Assembly (NCBI RefSeq): GCF_000739815.1
Contig: NZ_BBJJ01000016.1
Span: 62,001 to 126,000 of the forward strand
DNA from: Paraburkholderia mimosarum LMG 23256 = NBRC 106338
GTDB lineage: Bacteria > Pseudomonadota > Gammaproteobacteria > Burkholderiales > Burkholderiaceae
Direction: 5' to 3'
DNA: 64,000 nt
Below are positions 1 through 9,250 of the stretch, one piece after another. Below the pieces are notes generated by a model. The model worked only from the letters and a program-made list of their open reading frames with translations, did no database searches and had not been told where the DNA came from. Both the position numbers and the translations under genes were made by a program. Each line of letters starts with the position of its first letter. Position 1 is the stretch's first letter.

Positions 1-749
1 AGCACGAGTTCATAGGCGGGCAGCGCGAGCTGGTGCTCCATCATGCGCTTCGCTTCGCCTTCGTACGCGTTGAAGAACGTGAACAGCAGGTCGACGTTCG
101 CGTGCTCGAAGTTGTACGTCGATTGCTCGACTTCGTTCTGATGGTAGACATCGCCGTAGGTGAGGCGGCGCAGTTCGGGGCCGTTCGGGCCTTGCTCTTC
201 CCACTCGGTCCAGACGAGGTCGTAGACGTTCTCGACCTTCTGCAGATACATCGCGAGACGCTCGAGGCCGTAGGTGATCTCGCCGAGCACCGGTTTGCAG
301 TCGAGGCCGCCCACCTGCTGGAAGTAGGTGAACTGCGTCACTTCCATGCCGTTGAGCCACACTTCCCAGCCAAGACCCCACGCGCCGAGCGTGGGGTTCT
401 CCCAGTCGTCTTCCACGAAGCGCACGTCGTTCTGCTTCAGGTCGAAGCCGAGCGCCTCGAGCGAGCCGAGGTACAGGTCGAGAATGTTTTCCGGCGCCGG
501 CTTGAGCACCACCTGGTACTGGTAGTAATGCTGCAGGCGGTTCGGGTTCTCGCCGTAGCGGCCATCCTTCGGGCGGCGCGACGGCTGCACATAGGCTGCT
601 CGCCACGGCTCGGGGCCGATCGCGCGCAGGAAGGTGTGGACGTGCGAGGTGCCGGCGCCGACTTCCATGTCGATCGGCTGGAGCAGTGCGCAGCCCTGCT
701 TGTCCCAGTAAGACTGGAGCGTCAGGATGATTTGCTGAAACGTGAGCAT
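1..749 (-). CDS. glyQ: Glycyl-tRNA synthetase alpha subunit (partial, C-terminus off window)
   Basis: Catalytic alpha chain of the bacterial tetrameric (alpha2-beta2) glycyl-tRNA synthetase, which charges tRNA-Gly in the cytosol with the beta chain GlyS. The frame begins [20 protein letters not shown], the highly conserved GlyQ N-terminus, and runs through [20 protein letters not shown] (class II motif region) and [13 protein letters not shown]. About 249 residues are present; the end, and presumably glyS, lie before base 1. A TAAAAT hexamer on the minus strand at 903-908 may be its -10 element. It follows lnt on the same strand, an order I know from Burkholderia. I see no T-box leader, as expected outside Gram-positives. 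Confidence 0.97.
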   Translation of the reverse strand, partial: MLTFQQIILTLQSYWDKQGCALLQPIDMEVGAGTSHVHTFLRAIGPEPWRAAYVQPSRRPKDGRYGENPNRLQHYYQYQVVLKPAPENILDLYLGSLEALGFDLKQNDVRFVEDDWENPTLGAWGLGWEVWLNGMEVTQFTYFQQVGGLDCKPVLGEITYGLERLAMYLQKVENVYDLVWTEWEEQGPNGPELRRLTYGDVYHQNEVEQSTYNFEHANVDLLFTFFNAYEGEAKRMMEHQLALPAYELV

Positions 750-1040
750 GTATGCCTGCAGTGTCTATCGGGCCTTCGGGGCTTTCGGGGGCGGAATGCG
801 GCGGCCCCACCAGGCGAGCGCGCGGGCGGGGCGGCGATTCGCGGCCTTGCCCCTTTCCTCGCGTGGCCCGGGCCGGGAGGCGGCCAGGTGCTAAAACCTT
901 GAATTTTACCGGATTGCCGGGGCATTGAGACCTGGGCGGGGTTCGGGCGACGGGAAGAGGCCGCAGCGGGTCGTCGCGCGCGTGGTTTCGTGGCCCGCTT
1001 CGTGGTGGTTTCGTGGTCGCTCCGTGGTCGCCCCGCGTGC

Positions 1041-2759
1041 TTATTTCGTGCTTGCCTGCGTGCGTTCCTTCTTGCTCTTGAATGCCGGTCCAAACGCAAA
1101 TCCGAGCGCGAGCAACAGGAGTGAAACGGCGATCACCGTGTTGTTGCCGCTCTTCACGTAGGGCGTGAAGCCTGTCGTGCCTTCCACCTGGAGGTCGAGC
1201 GAGCCCACCGTGAAGGTGGGCAGGCGCGCGATCACGCGGCCTTTCGCATCGATGGCGGCCGTCGCGCCCGTGTTGGTGGCGCGCAGCATCGGCCGGCCCG
1301 TTTCGAGCGAGCGCATGCGCGCGATCTGCAGATGCTGGTCGAGCGCGATGGTGTCGCCGAACCAGGCGAGGTTCGTCGAATTGATGAGAATGCCGGGCGA
1401 GGTCGGATTCTCGCGCACGGTGCGCGCGATTTCCTCGCCGAAGATGTCCTCGTAGCAGATGTTCACGGCCACGAGTTCGCCGCGCACGGGGAACGGCGGC
1501 TGCACGGGCGCGCCGCGCGCGAAGTCCCCTAGCGGAATGTTCATGAGGTTCACGAACCAGCGGAAGCCCCAGGGCACGAATTCGCCGAAGGGCACGAGAT
1601 GGTGCTTGTCGTAGCGGTAAAGACCGTTCTGGCCCGGCGTGATGCCGAACAGGCTGTTGGTGTAGTCGGTCACGCGTCCTTCGGGCGTGATCGTGCCGCC
1701 CACCGCGCCGAACAGGATGGCGGTGTGGGTGCCGTCCGCGAAGGCGCGGATATCGCGGCCGAACTTCTCGGGGATCTCCTGCACGAGCACGGGAACGGCC
1801 GTTTCCGGCGTGATGACGAGATCGGCCGGCTTTTCGGTGATGAGCTTCTGGAACTCGTTGAGCGCGTCGACCATGCCCGACTCCGAGAACTTCATCTCCT
1901 GCTTGACGTTGCCTTGCAGCAGACGCACGTTGAGCGGCGTGCCGGAAGGCTGGGTCCACGAGACGAGCGAGAGCAGCAGGCCGGCTGCGATCACGGCGAC
2001 GGCGAGGAGCGCGGGCGTCGCGATCGCACCGCGCGGCGGCGTGGTGTGGACTTGTGCGGTGCTGCCTTGCTTCAAGTTGCGCGCGCGCAGCAGCGCCTGG
2101 ACGATGAGCGCCGCAACGAGCGCGAGCACCCAGCCCACGCCGTAGACGCCCACGATCGGCGCAAAGCCGGCGAGCGGACCGTCGACCTGTGCGTAGCCGC
2201 TCGATAGCCACGGAAAGCCTGTGAAGACGTAGCCGCGCGCCCACTCGCCGAGCGCCCACGCGCTAGCGAACGCGAACGCGCCGTGCCATGTGGGCGAGAA
2301 GGGCAAGTCGCCACTGCGTCCGTTCTTCGCATGTCCCGCGCAGAACGACCAGACGAGCGCGGCGAGCGCCGGATAGAGGCCCAGATAGAGCGAGAACAGC
2401 GCGAGCGCCGCGCCCGCGAGCACCGCGTGCATGCCGCCATAGAAGTGCATGCTCACATAGAGCCACCACACCCCGGTCACGAAGTTGCCGAAGCCGAAGG
2501 CCCAGCCCGTGAACATCGCGCTCTTCCAGCCGGTCGTGCGCGTGAGCCAGAAGTAGAAGAGCGCGAAGATCGCGATGGCGAGCCAGCCGCCATGCGGCGT
2601 GGGGGCGAACGAAAGCGTGTTGAGCGCCCCGCACGCGGCGGCGGCGAGATAGTGCCAGAGCGGCAGCGCGCGGCGTGCGGCGCCGTTGCTGGCGGCGGTG
2701 CCGTTGGCTTCGGGCGCGCGCGGTTCGCTGCGCGTGCGGGTATCGATCGGTTCGGCCAT
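1041..2759 (-). CDS. lnt: Apolipoprotein N-acyltransferase
   Basis: Inner-membrane enzyme that adds the third acyl chain to the N-terminal cysteine of lipoproteins, using phospholipid as donor. The 572 residues comprise a polar, probably disordered first 30, several hydrophobic segments (about 33-130 and 155-270), then a periplasmic nitrilase-fold domain. The family triad is visible: Glu319 in VITPETAVP, Lys385 in YDKHHLVPFGE and Cys435 in VNICYEDIFG. A final hydrophobic helix lies near the C-terminus. Upstream is corC, an old neighbour of lnt in proteobacteria, but a hairpin terminator between them (2951-2977) suggests lnt is at least partly transcribed on its own. Confidence 0.96.
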   Translation of the reverse strand: MAEPIDTRTRSEPRAPEANGTAASNGAARRALPLWHYLAAAACGALNTLSFAPTPHGGWLAIAIFALFYFWLTRTTGWKSAMFTGWAFGFGNFVTGVWWLYVSMHFYGGMHAVLAGAALALFSLYLGLYPALAALVWSFCAGHAKNGRSGDLPFSPTWHGAFAFASAWALGEWARGYVFTGFPWLSSGYAQVDGPLAGFAPIVGVYGVGWVLALVAALIVQALLRARNLKQGSTAQVHTTPPRGAIATPALLAVAVIAAGLLLSLVSWTQPSGTPLNVRLLQGNVKQEMKFSESGMVDALNEFQKLITEKPADLVITPETAVPVLVQEIPEKFGRDIRAFADGTHTAILFGAVGGTITPEGRVTDYTNSLFGITPGQNGLYRYDKHHLVPFGEFVPWGFRWFVNLMNIPLGDFARGAPVQPPFPVRGELVAVNICYEDIFGEEIARTVRENPTSPGILINSTNLAWFGDTIALDQHLQIARMRSLETGRPMLRATNTGATAAIDAKGRVIARLPTFTVGSLDLQVEGTTGFTPYVKSGNNTVIAVSLLLLALGFAFGPAFKSKKERTQASTK

Positions 2760-2950
2760 GTGAAGCGGTGAAATTCGGCTGTGAAGTACGGGAAAAGCGA
2801 CGAATAAAAGCGACGAATGAAAAGCGATGGCGTAACAAGCACGAGGGCGGATTGCGCGACGAGCGCAACGATAGCACTTTCGTGCGTCATTGCCGGGGCG
2901 CGCCTCTCGAATGCCTTGGGGCCCGATCGCGATAGCGAACCATTGGAGGC

Positions 2951-2977
2951 AAAACGCCAGCCCGAAGGCTGGCGTTT
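2951..2977 (-). terminator. Intrinsic terminator downstream of corC
   Basis: A perfect 11-bp stem (2952-2962 with 2967-2977) encloses the four-base loop TTCG when read on the minus strand, and TTTT follows. The stable UUCG-type loop and U run fit a Rho-independent terminator for the corC transcript. The plus-strand reading has only TTTAGA after the stem, so minus is the likely direction. Confidence 0.75.
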
Positions 2978-3011
2978 AGACGTGTCCGCAGGAGCCAGGC
3001 GGGCTGTGCGC

Positions 3012-3905
3012 TCAGGTGCCGGGCGGCTGCAGTGCGGCTTCGCGCTGGCCGGCCATCGGGTCGCGGCGCACGAGCAGCATGTGAAGCTGCCGGGCGTCGG
3101 CGCGCAGCACCTCGAAGATCAGGTCGTCGATGCGCACCTTCTCGCCGCGATGCGGCAAGTGCCCGAAATGATGGGTCACGAAGCCGCCGATCGTATCGAC
3201 TTCCTCATCGGAGTAATGGGTGCCGAATACCTCGTTGAACTGCTCGATCTCGGTGAGCGCGCGCACGCGAAAGCGCCCGTCGGGCGAGGCGATGATGTTC
3301 CCGCTTTCCTCGTCGAAGTCGTACTCGTCCTCGATGTCGCCGACGATCTGCTCCAGCACGTCCTCGATCGTGATGAGGCCGGCTACGCCGCCGTATTCGT
3401 CCACGACGATGGCGATGTGATTGCGGTTCTGGCGAAAGTCGTGCAGCAGCACATTGAGGCGCTTGGATTCGGGGATGAACACCGCGGGGCGGAGCATGCC
3501 GCGCACGTCGAATTCCTCTTCGGCGTAGTAGCGCAGCAGATCTTTCGCGAGCAGCACGCCGATCACGTTGTCGCGGTTGCCGTCGTACACGGGGTAGCGC
3601 GAGTGCGCCTTCTCCAGCACGTACGGAATGAATTCGTCAGGACTTTCGGCGATGTTGATCGCGTCCATCTGGGCGCGCGGGATCATGATGTCGCGTGCGC
3701 AGAGTTCGGACACCTGGAACACGCCTTCGATCATCGAAAGCGAATCGGCGTCGATCAGATTGCGCGCGTGCGCGTCCTGGAGGATTTCGAGAAGTTCGCT
3801 GCGCGAGTCGGGCTCGGGCGAGATGAAGTCGGTCAGCCGCTCGAGCAGGGAGCGCTTTTCTTGCGGTTTGTCGGTCTGGCGTCGACTGGGATAAGAGTCG
3901 TTCAT
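3012..3905 (-). CDS. corC: CorC/HlyC-family CBS-domain protein
   Basis: The 297-residue protein begins MNDSYPSRRQTDKPQEKR. It has a short charged N-terminus, a pair of CBS domains (about 65-190: ARDIMIPRAQMDAI, then HIAIVVDEYGGVAGLITIEDVLEQIVGDI) and a C-terminal CorC/HlyC transporter-associated domain (about 205-290). This architecture is linked to magnesium and cobalt homeostasis in enterobacteria; the soluble form has no membrane anchor. The open frame extends upstream, but this ATG starts the family-typical sequence. Neighbours ybeY and lnt match the classic ybeZ-ybeY-corC-lnt order, here interrupted by a ChaC-like gene. A terminator follows at 2951-2977. Confidence 0.93.
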   Translation of the reverse strand: MNDSYPSRRQTDKPQEKRSLLERLTDFISPEPDSRSELLEILQDAHARNLIDADSLSMIEGVFQVSELCARDIMIPRAQMDAINIAESPDEFIPYVLEKAHSRYPVYDGNRDNVIGVLLAKDLLRYYAEEEFDVRGMLRPAVFIPESKRLNVLLHDFRQNRNHIAIVVDEYGGVAGLITIEDVLEQIVGDIEDEYDFDEESGNIIASPDGRFRVRALTEIEQFNEVFGTHYSDEEVDTIGGFVTHHFGHLPHRGEKVRIDDLIFEVLRADARQLHMLLVRRDPMAGQREAALQPPGT

Positions 3906-4078
3906 GGTGGTGCGCCCTTTGCCGCTTGGGGGCGGGGCGCGCTGTTGCGGAGGGTTAAGGATACAACATGCCTGTGGCGCCACCGTGTAATGGCACACGC
4001 ATGACATACACCGGCAGATCAATCCTAACGCAGATGACGGGCGGCCGCGCTGCGGACAAAAAACGGCGCGGCTTTTCG

Positions 4079-4762
4079 CTATGCGCAGCGCGCCAGCAGC
4101 CGCTCCAGCACCCGGTCGCGCATGCCGCTCTCGCGCAGCGCGTCTACGGTGCGCTGCACATAGTCGAGCGTGGTGCCATAGCGGCCCGACGCGCAGCCGA
4201 ACACGGTGCGCACGGTCGCTTCGGAAAGCTTGCCGGTGTAGGAGGCGACGTCGCGGCGCATGACGAACGCGAGCGCCGCGACGCGGCGGCCGTCGGCGAG
4301 CACGCAGGGCAGCCACGCGGGGCGGTAGGAGCCCATGGGCATCTCGCGGCGCCAGAGCGCTTCGAGGTGCGGCATAACGCCCTGGCCCGCTAGCCGGAAC
4401 GCGACGCCGGCGCACGAGCCGCCGCGATCCAGCGCCAGCACGAGGCCGGGCTGCTCGGGCGTGCCGCGGTTGACGCGCGACCACATGTACAGCCCGCGAT
4501 GGTAGCCATGCACGCGCGAACGCACGTTCTCGACCGTTGGGAGCCCCGGGTTCCAGATCAGCGAGCCATAGCCGAAGAGCCAGATGTCGCTCTTACCGTC
4601 CCAGTTTTCGAGCGTGCAGGCGAGCGAAGCGCGCAATTCATCTTCGGTGAGGAGCCGCGACTCGCCGAGCGCCGGGGGGTAGCCCGGGCAGGGCGCGCTC
4701 GCGCCGCCTGTCTCGGGCAGTCCGGAGGGTTCGGCGACATCGGGCGCGCGCTTGTCGTTCAT
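4079..4762 (-). CDS. ChaC-like gamma-glutamylcyclotransferase
   Basis: The 227-residue protein is probably a glutathione-specific gamma-glutamylcyclotransferase, which splits glutathione to 5-oxoproline and Cys-Gly. The signature YGSL lies at residues 65-68 within WLFGYGSLIWNPG. The family acidic residue is likely the Glu of LEALWRREM, and MGSYRPAWLPC follows the family pattern. The first 35 residues are a Pro/Ala/Gly-rich extension without a clear counterpart in the core fold. It lies 9 bp after ybeY on the same strand and 173 bp before corC, so it sits inside an otherwise RNA-maturation and envelope cluster. Substrate is inferred from the family. Confidence 0.88.
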   Translation of the reverse strand: MNDKRAPDVAEPSGLPETGGASAPCPGYPPALGESRLLTEDELRASLACTLENWDGKSDIWLFGYGSLIWNPGLPTVENVRSRVHGYHRGLYMWSRVNRGTPEQPGLVLALDRGGSCAGVAFRLAGQGVMPHLEALWRREMPMGSYRPAWLPCVLADGRRVAALAFVMRRDVASYTGKLSEATVRTVFGCASGRYGTTLDYVQRTVDALRESGMRDRVLERLLARCA

Positions 4763-4771
4763 GGCCGGAGC

Positions 4772-5233
4772 CTACTTGTACGGATCGGGAAAGCCGAGGG
4801 AGTTGAGCACCTCGGTCTCGATGCCCTCCATTTCCTCGGCTTCGGCCTCGTCCTCGTGGTCGTAGCCCTGGGCGTGCAGCGCGCCGTGCACGAACAGATG
4901 CGCGTAGTGCGCGGCGAGCGGCTTGCCCTGCTCGGCGGCTTCCTTTTCCACGACGGGGCAGCACAGGATCAGGTCGCCCGTGACCGGATCGTCTTCACTT
5001 TCCGCGTAAGCGAAGGTGAGCACGTTGGTCGCGTAGTCCTTGCCGCGATAAGCGCGGTTGAGCGAGCGGCCTTCTTCGGCGTCGACGAAGCGCACGGTCA
5101 GTTCCGCGTCCGCGAATAGCGCGGCCTTGAGCCACGCCGCGACGGTGGCGCGCGGCAGCGTGGCCTTGTGCTCGGGGAACGCCTTCGCGGCGGGGAACTG
5201 CACGGTCAGTTTGAGTTTCGGTGCGCGGGGCAT
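4772..5233 (-). CDS. ybeY: Endoribonuclease YbeY (16S rRNA 3'-end maturation)
   Basis: Zinc-dependent single-strand endoribonuclease acting in 16S rRNA processing and 70S quality control. The 153-residue form starts [14 protein letters not shown]. The metal triad H-x3-H-x5-H is present as His116, His120 and His126 in [11 protein letters not shown]. Start choice is uncertain. ATG 5231-5233 matches the family N-terminus but has no clear ribosome site. A TTG at 5279-5281 would add 16 residues, overlap the phoH-like stop by 17 bp, and has AAGGAC about 7 bases upstream. I favour the ATG. The gene follows ybeZ directly, as in most proteobacteria. Confidence 0.94.
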   Translation of the reverse strand: MPRAPKLKLTVQFPAAKAFPEHKATLPRATVAAWLKAALFADAELTVRFVDAEEGRSLNRAYRGKDYATNVLTFAYAESEDDPVTGDLILCCPVVEKEAAEQGKPLAAHYAHLFVHGALHAQGYDHEDEAEAEEMEGIETEVLNSLGFPDPYK

Positions 5234-5264
5234 GGGCTGGAGCAAGGGAGCGAGGCAGACCGCG

Positions 5265-6383
5265 TCAGCGTGCGTCGCCAACGCTTTCGTCCTTTTTCGA
5301 ATGCGCGTCGTAGGCCTCGACGATACGCGCGACGAGCGGATGGCGCACGACGTCGGCGCTCGTGAAGCGCGTGAGCGCGATGCCGCGCACGTCCGCGAGC
5401 ACCTGCTGCGCCTCGATCAAGCCGCTCTTGTGGCCGCGCGGCAGGTCCACCTGGGTGGTGTCGCCGGTCACGACGGCCTTCGAGCCGAAGCCGATACGCG
5501 TGAGGAACATCTTCATCTGCTCGGGCGTGGTGTTCTGCGCCTCGTCGAGGATGATGAACGCGTGATTGAGCGTGCGCCCGCGCATGTAGGCGAGCGGCGC
5601 GATCTCGATCATCTGGCGCTCGAACATCTTCGCGGTCTTGTCGAAGCCGAGCAGGTCGTAGAGCGCGTCATAGAGCGGACGCAGGTACGGATCGACCTTC
5701 TGCGCGAGGTCGCCCGGCAGGAAGCCGAGACGCTCGCCCGCTTCCACGGCCGGACGCGTGAGCACGATGCGCTTGACCTGGTCGCGCTCGAGCGCGTCCA
5801 CCGCGCAGGCCACGGCGAGATAGGTCTTGCCGGTGCCCGCGGGCCCGACGCCGAACGTCACGTCGTGCGAGATGATCTGCTTGAGGTACTCGCGCTGCGC
5901 CGGCGTGCGGCCGCGCAGATCGGCGCGGCGCGTGTAGAGCTTCGGGCCGGGTTCTTCGGCTTCGAAGCCTTCGCGCGCGGGCTGGTCGAACGGATGATCG
6001 GGGTCGCCGCGAAAACGGGGATCGATTTCCGTGGCGTCGCCGGCGATCTCGCCGCTGCCGGTGCCATTGGCGTTGCCGCGCACGACGCCGTTGCCATTGC
6101 CGCGCGGGTCGTTCGCCGCCTGACGCGCTTCGACGAGCGCGAGCTGGATATCGTCGACGGAGAGCGGATCACGCGCCTGGTTGTAGAAGTTCTCGAGCGC
6201 CGTGAGCGCGAGCTTCGCGCCGCGCCCCCGAATGCTGATGCGATGGCCGCGCCGCGCGAGCGTCACGTCGAGCGCCTGCTCGATCTGCCGCAGGTTTTCG
6301 TCGAGCGGGCCGCAGAGGTTGGCGAGGCGCGCGTTGTCGTCGCGCGGCGCGGTGAATTCCAGATGCTGCTGATTGGGCTTCAA
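5265..6383 (-). CDS. ybeZ: PhoH-like ATPase (YbeZ)
   Basis: The 372-residue protein is a P-loop NTPase of the PhoH family, thought to work with YbeY in rRNA metabolism. It has an N-terminal nucleic-acid-binding-like region (about 1-90), a Gly/Asn-rich low-complexity insert (about 90-125), then the PhoH domain with Walker A GPAGTGKT at 180-187 and Walker [10 protein letters not shown]. The start is TTG (6381-6383), supported by the family sequence beginning [18 protein letters not shown] and by an upstream AGGAG, although the spacing is about 13 bases. It runs into ybeY with about 31 bp or an overlap, depending on the ybeY start. Confidence 0.94.
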   Translation of the reverse strand: MKPNQQHLEFTAPRDDNARLANLCGPLDENLRQIEQALDVTLARRGHRISIRGRGAKLALTALENFYNQARDPLSVDDIQLALVEARQAANDPRGNGNGVVRGNANGTGSGEIAGDATEIDPRFRGDPDHPFDQPAREGFEAEEPGPKLYTRRADLRGRTPAQREYLKQIISHDVTFGVGPAGTGKTYLAVACAVDALERDQVKRIVLTRPAVEAGERLGFLPGDLAQKVDPYLRPLYDALYDLLGFDKTAKMFERQMIEIAPLAYMRGRTLNHAFIILDEAQNTTPEQMKMFLTRIGFGSKAVVTGDTTQVDLPRGHKSGLIEAQQVLADVRGIALTRFTSADVVRHPLVARIVEAYDAHSKKDESVGDAR

Positions 6384-6493
6384 GGTGTCTCTGAACTCCT
6401 GAATTCCGATGCCTTGTGCCGCGCGGTGGGCGCGGAACAGGCGCGTAATGGGCTCGTAGGGGGCTCGTATTCGGCTCGTGGCGTACTGACCGA

Positions 6494-7867
6494 TCAGTGC
6501 GCGAGCGTCGAAGCGTCCTCGTGCGCGAGCACGAGTTCGCCGCGCAGCGAGTGCGGGTACGCGTGGTTGATCTTCACGTCGATCATCTGGCCGATCAGGC
6601 GCGCATGCGAGGCAAGCGGCGCCGGAAAGTTCACGACACGATTGTTCTCGGTGCGGCCCGACAGCTCGCCCGGATCCTTGCGCGAGGGGCCTTCCACGAG
6701 AATGCGCTCCACGCGGCCGACCATCGACTCGCTGACGCGCTTCACGTTCTCTTCGATCGTGGCCTGCAGGTGCTGCAGGCGCTTGAGCTTCACCTCGCGC
6801 GGCGTGTCGTCGGAGAGGTTCGCGGCGGGCGTGCCCGGACGCGGGCTGTAGATGAACGAGAAGCTCGTGTCGTAGCTCATCTCCTCGACGAGCGCCATCA
6901 TCTTCTGGAAGTCCTCTTCCGTCTCGCCGGGGAAGCCCACGATGAAGTCCGTGGAGAGCGACAGGTCCGGACGGATCGCGCGCAGCTTGCGGATGATCGA
7001 CTTGTATTCGAGCACGGTGTAGCCGCGCTTCATCGCCATGAGCACGCGGTCCGAGCCGTGCTGGACCGGCAGATGCAGATGGCTCACGAGCTTGGGCACC
7101 TTCGCGTAGGTATCGATGAGGCGCTGCGTGAACTCCTTCGGGTGCGAAGTCGTGTAGCGGATGCGCTCGATCCCGGGAATCTCGGCGACGTATTCGATCA
7201 GCGTCGCGAAGTCCGCGACGTCGGGCGCGCCGGCCGTCAACGCGCCTCGGTAGGCGTTCACGTTCTGGCCGAGCAGCGTGACTTCACGCACGCCCTGATC
7301 GGCGAGGCCGGCGATTTCGGTGAGCACGTCGTCGAGCGGACGCGAGACTTCCTCGCCGCGCGTGTAGGGCACGACGCAGTAGCTGCAGTACTTGCTGCAG
7401 CCTTCCATGATCGAGACGAACGCGCTCGGGCCTTCCACGCGCGCGGGCGGCAGATGGTCGAACTTCTCGATTTCGGGGAAGGTGATGTCCACCTGCGCGC
7501 GGCCCGAGGCGCGGCGCGCGTCGATCATCTGCGGCAGGCGGTGCAGCGTTTGCGGGCCGAACACGAGGTCCACATAGGGCGCGCGCGCGACAATTGCCGC
7601 GCCTTCCTGGCTCGCCACGCAGCCGCCCACGCCGATCAGCAGGTTCGGGTTCGCTTCCTTGAGTTCGCGCACGCGGCCGAGGTCGGAGAAGACCTTTTCC
7701 TGCGCCTTCTCGCGCACCGAGCAGGTGTTGAAGAGAATGACGTCCGCGTCTTCGGGGGTGTCGGTCTTCACGAGGCCTTCGGCGGCGCCGAGTACGTCGA
7801 CCATCTTGTCGGAGTCGTACTCGTTCATCTGGCAGCCAAAGGTCTTTACATAAACTTTCTTGGTCAT
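6494..7867 (-). CDS. miaB: tRNA-2-methylthio-N6-isopentenyladenosine synthase
   Basis: Radical-SAM methylthiotransferase that converts i6A37 to ms2i6A37 in tRNAs reading UNN codons. The 457-residue protein starts [20 protein letters not shown]. The auxiliary Fe-S cysteines are Cys12, Cys49 and Cys83; the radical-SAM CxxxCxxC is Cys157-Cys161-Cys164 in [11 protein letters not shown]-terminal TRAM domain (about 380-445) carries [20 protein letters not shown]. Family start and conserved first residues set the ATG at 7865-7867. It leads the miaB-ybeZ-ybeY run and is preceded by a 270-bp leader with 13-bp degenerate repeats and a TATAAT on the minus strand at 8143-8148. Confidence 0.97.
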   Translation of the reverse strand: MTKKVYVKTFGCQMNEYDSDKMVDVLGAAEGLVKTDTPEDADVILFNTCSVREKAQEKVFSDLGRVRELKEANPNLLIGVGGCVASQEGAAIVARAPYVDLVFGPQTLHRLPQMIDARRASGRAQVDITFPEIEKFDHLPPARVEGPSAFVSIMEGCSKYCSYCVVPYTRGEEVSRPLDDVLTEIAGLADQGVREVTLLGQNVNAYRGALTAGAPDVADFATLIEYVAEIPGIERIRYTTSHPKEFTQRLIDTYAKVPKLVSHLHLPVQHGSDRVLMAMKRGYTVLEYKSIIRKLRAIRPDLSLSTDFIVGFPGETEEDFQKMMALVEEMSYDTSFSFIYSPRPGTPAANLSDDTPREVKLKRLQHLQATIEENVKRVSESMVGRVERILVEGPSRKDPGELSGRTENNRVVNFPAPLASHARLIGQMIDVKINHAYPHSLRGELVLAHEDASTLAH

Positions 7868-7998
7868 CGGGGTTCGCCGTTCGCAGTGGTTGACCTGGGG
7901 GCGTCGTCCGCTTGATGCACGCGCGGGGTGCGCGGGATGCACGTCAGGACTACGGTGTTTTAAGGGGGGCCGAATCGGGGGGCTGCTTTTGCAGCCCT

Positions 7999-8064
7999 CG
8001 TCTGGCGATGCGCGTCTGGTGATGCCGTCCCGTGACACCGTCTGGTGACATCGTTTCGTGACAC
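7999..8064. repeat. Five degenerate 13-bp tandem units in the miaB leader
   Basis: Units on the plus strand are CGTCTGGCGATGCG (7999-8012, one base longer), CGTCTGGTGATGC (8013-8025), CGTCCCGTGACAC (8026-8038), CGTCTGGTGACAT (8039-8051) and CGTTTCGTGACAC (8052-8064). They share CGTyy-GTGAyry. No gene covers them; they lie between miaB and the end of the LysR gene. Function is unknown. Confidence 0.7.
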
Positions 8065-8142
8065 ATCAGGGACGTTCCGCTTTGCTTTTCGCTTCTTTTT
8101 GCCGGTTTTTGAGGCTGCGGATCGCTTTCTGCGCAATCGGAC

Positions 8143-8148
8143 ATTATA
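8143..8148 (-). promoter_or_regulatory. Candidate -10 element for miaB
   Basis: A perfect TATAAT on the minus strand overlaps the stop codon of the upstream LysR gene. It would give a miaB leader of roughly 270 bases that includes the 13-bp repeats. No good -35 hexamer is seen at the usual distance, so the call rests on the -10 alone. Confidence 0.4.
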
Positions 8149-9115
8149 GCCGTTTGCGCCTTCGGCTTTGCGTCGCAACGCCCGGTTCCGTGCAGGGCAC
8201 GAGCGCCTCCAGCTCGCCCGACGTCTGCGCGAAGCGCTCACTGAGAAAGTCGAGCAGCGCACGCACACGCGGCGCGAGAAAGCGGTTGCGGTGATAGAGC
8301 GCGTGCAGCGGCGCGTCCGGGTAGCGCCACTCGGGCATCACGGTCTTGAGCCGCCCGGCGCGCAGATCGTCCGCGACATCCCAGATCGACTTCACCGCGA
8401 GGCCGTACCCGCACAGCGCCCACTGGCGCGCCACTTCGCCATCCGTTGACTCGAGCGCGCGGTCGAGCGGCACCGTGTACGTCTGCGTTTCGTCGCCGCG
8501 CGCGAAGCGCCATTCGTTCACCGGTCCCGCTGCCGAGCCGATCACGATGCAGTCGAAACGGGCCAGATCATTCGGCTCATGCGGCTCGCCGCAGCGCGCG
8601 AGGTACTCGGGCGAGGCGCACAGCACGCGGCGGTTCGGTGCGAGCCAGCGCGCCACGAGCGAGCTGTCCTGCGGCGTGCCGAAGCGGATCGCGAGATCGA
8701 TGTCTTCGAGTACGAGATTCGAGAGCGAGTCGGTCAGCATCAGCGCGAAACGCACGTCGGGATAGCGGGCGCGGAATTCGTCGAGCCACGTCATCAGCAA
8801 ATTGCGGCCGAAATCCGAGGTCGCCGAAATCCGCACCTTGCCACGCACCGCGTTCTGGCCCTCCTGCAAGGCCGCTTTGGCGTCGTCGAGCGAGCGCAGC
8901 GCGTGTTCGCTACAGGTGAGGTAGAGGCGGCCTTCGTCGGTGAGCCGTAGCTGGCGTGTCGTGCGGTCGAACAGACGCGCACGAAGTTCGGCTTCGAGCC
9001 GCGCGAGCCGGGCGCTGGCCGCCGCGGGCGTGAGGCCGAGCTTGCGGCCCGCCGCGGAAAGGCTGCCGAGGCGGGCCGCCTCCACGAACAGGCGCACGTC
9101 GCCGAGATTGTCCAT
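8144..9115 (-). CDS. LysR-family transcriptional regulator
   Basis: The 323-residue protein begins MDNLGDVRLFVEAARLGSLS, with the LysR winged-helix in the first 60 residues (SAAGRKLGLTPAAASARLAR) and a periplasmic-binding-protein-like effector domain from about 90 (GKVRISATSDFGRNLLM) to 295. It resembles the CrgA-like group that starts with an aspartate-rich helix and often controls an adjacent divergent gene. An in-frame start 12 codons upstream exists, but the chosen ATG matches the family. The divergent VOC gene lies 135 bp away, and that spacer holds a perfect 10-bp palindrome. The effector is unknown. Confidence 0.92.
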   Translation of the reverse strand: MDNLGDVRLFVEAARLGSLSAAGRKLGLTPAAASARLARLEAELRARLFDRTTRQLRLTDEGRLYLTCSEHALRSLDDAKAALQEGQNAVRGKVRISATSDFGRNLLMTWLDEFRARYPDVRFALMLTDSLSNLVLEDIDLAIRFGTPQDSSLVARWLAPNRRVLCASPEYLARCGEPHEPNDLARFDCIVIGSAAGPVNEWRFARGDETQTYTVPLDRALESTDGEVARQWALCGYGLAVKSIWDVADDLRAGRLKTVMPEWRYPDAPLHALYHRNRFLAPRVRALLDFLSERFAQTSGELEALVPCTEPGVATQSRRRKRL

Positions 9116-9154
9116 CGCGTGATTATTAGAAAGCCGTTGAAAATGCTTCAAATG

Positions 9155-9182
9155 CTACGCCAATTATCAAATTTGAGCGTAG
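9155..9182. promoter_or_regulatory. Palindromic site between LysR gene and VOC gene
   Basis: A perfect palindrome TCAAATTTGA (9167-9176) lies inside a second inverted repeat CTACGC (9155-9160) / GCGTAG (9177-9182), in an AT-rich patch between two divergent genes. LysR proteins commonly bind T-N11-A palindromes in such spacers, so this is a candidate operator. Binding is inferred. Confidence 0.45.
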
Positions 9183-9250
9183 CCCCGACAATGCGCGTGT
9201 TTTCAGCACAACCGCCGCGCCTCGGACCTGCCCGACCCGGCCCGCACGCC

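Noticed and set aside
5058..6851. Long plus-strand frame over ybeZ and miaB
   Set aside because: Arg/Glu/Asp-rich mirror translation of genes with clear family motifs on the other strand.
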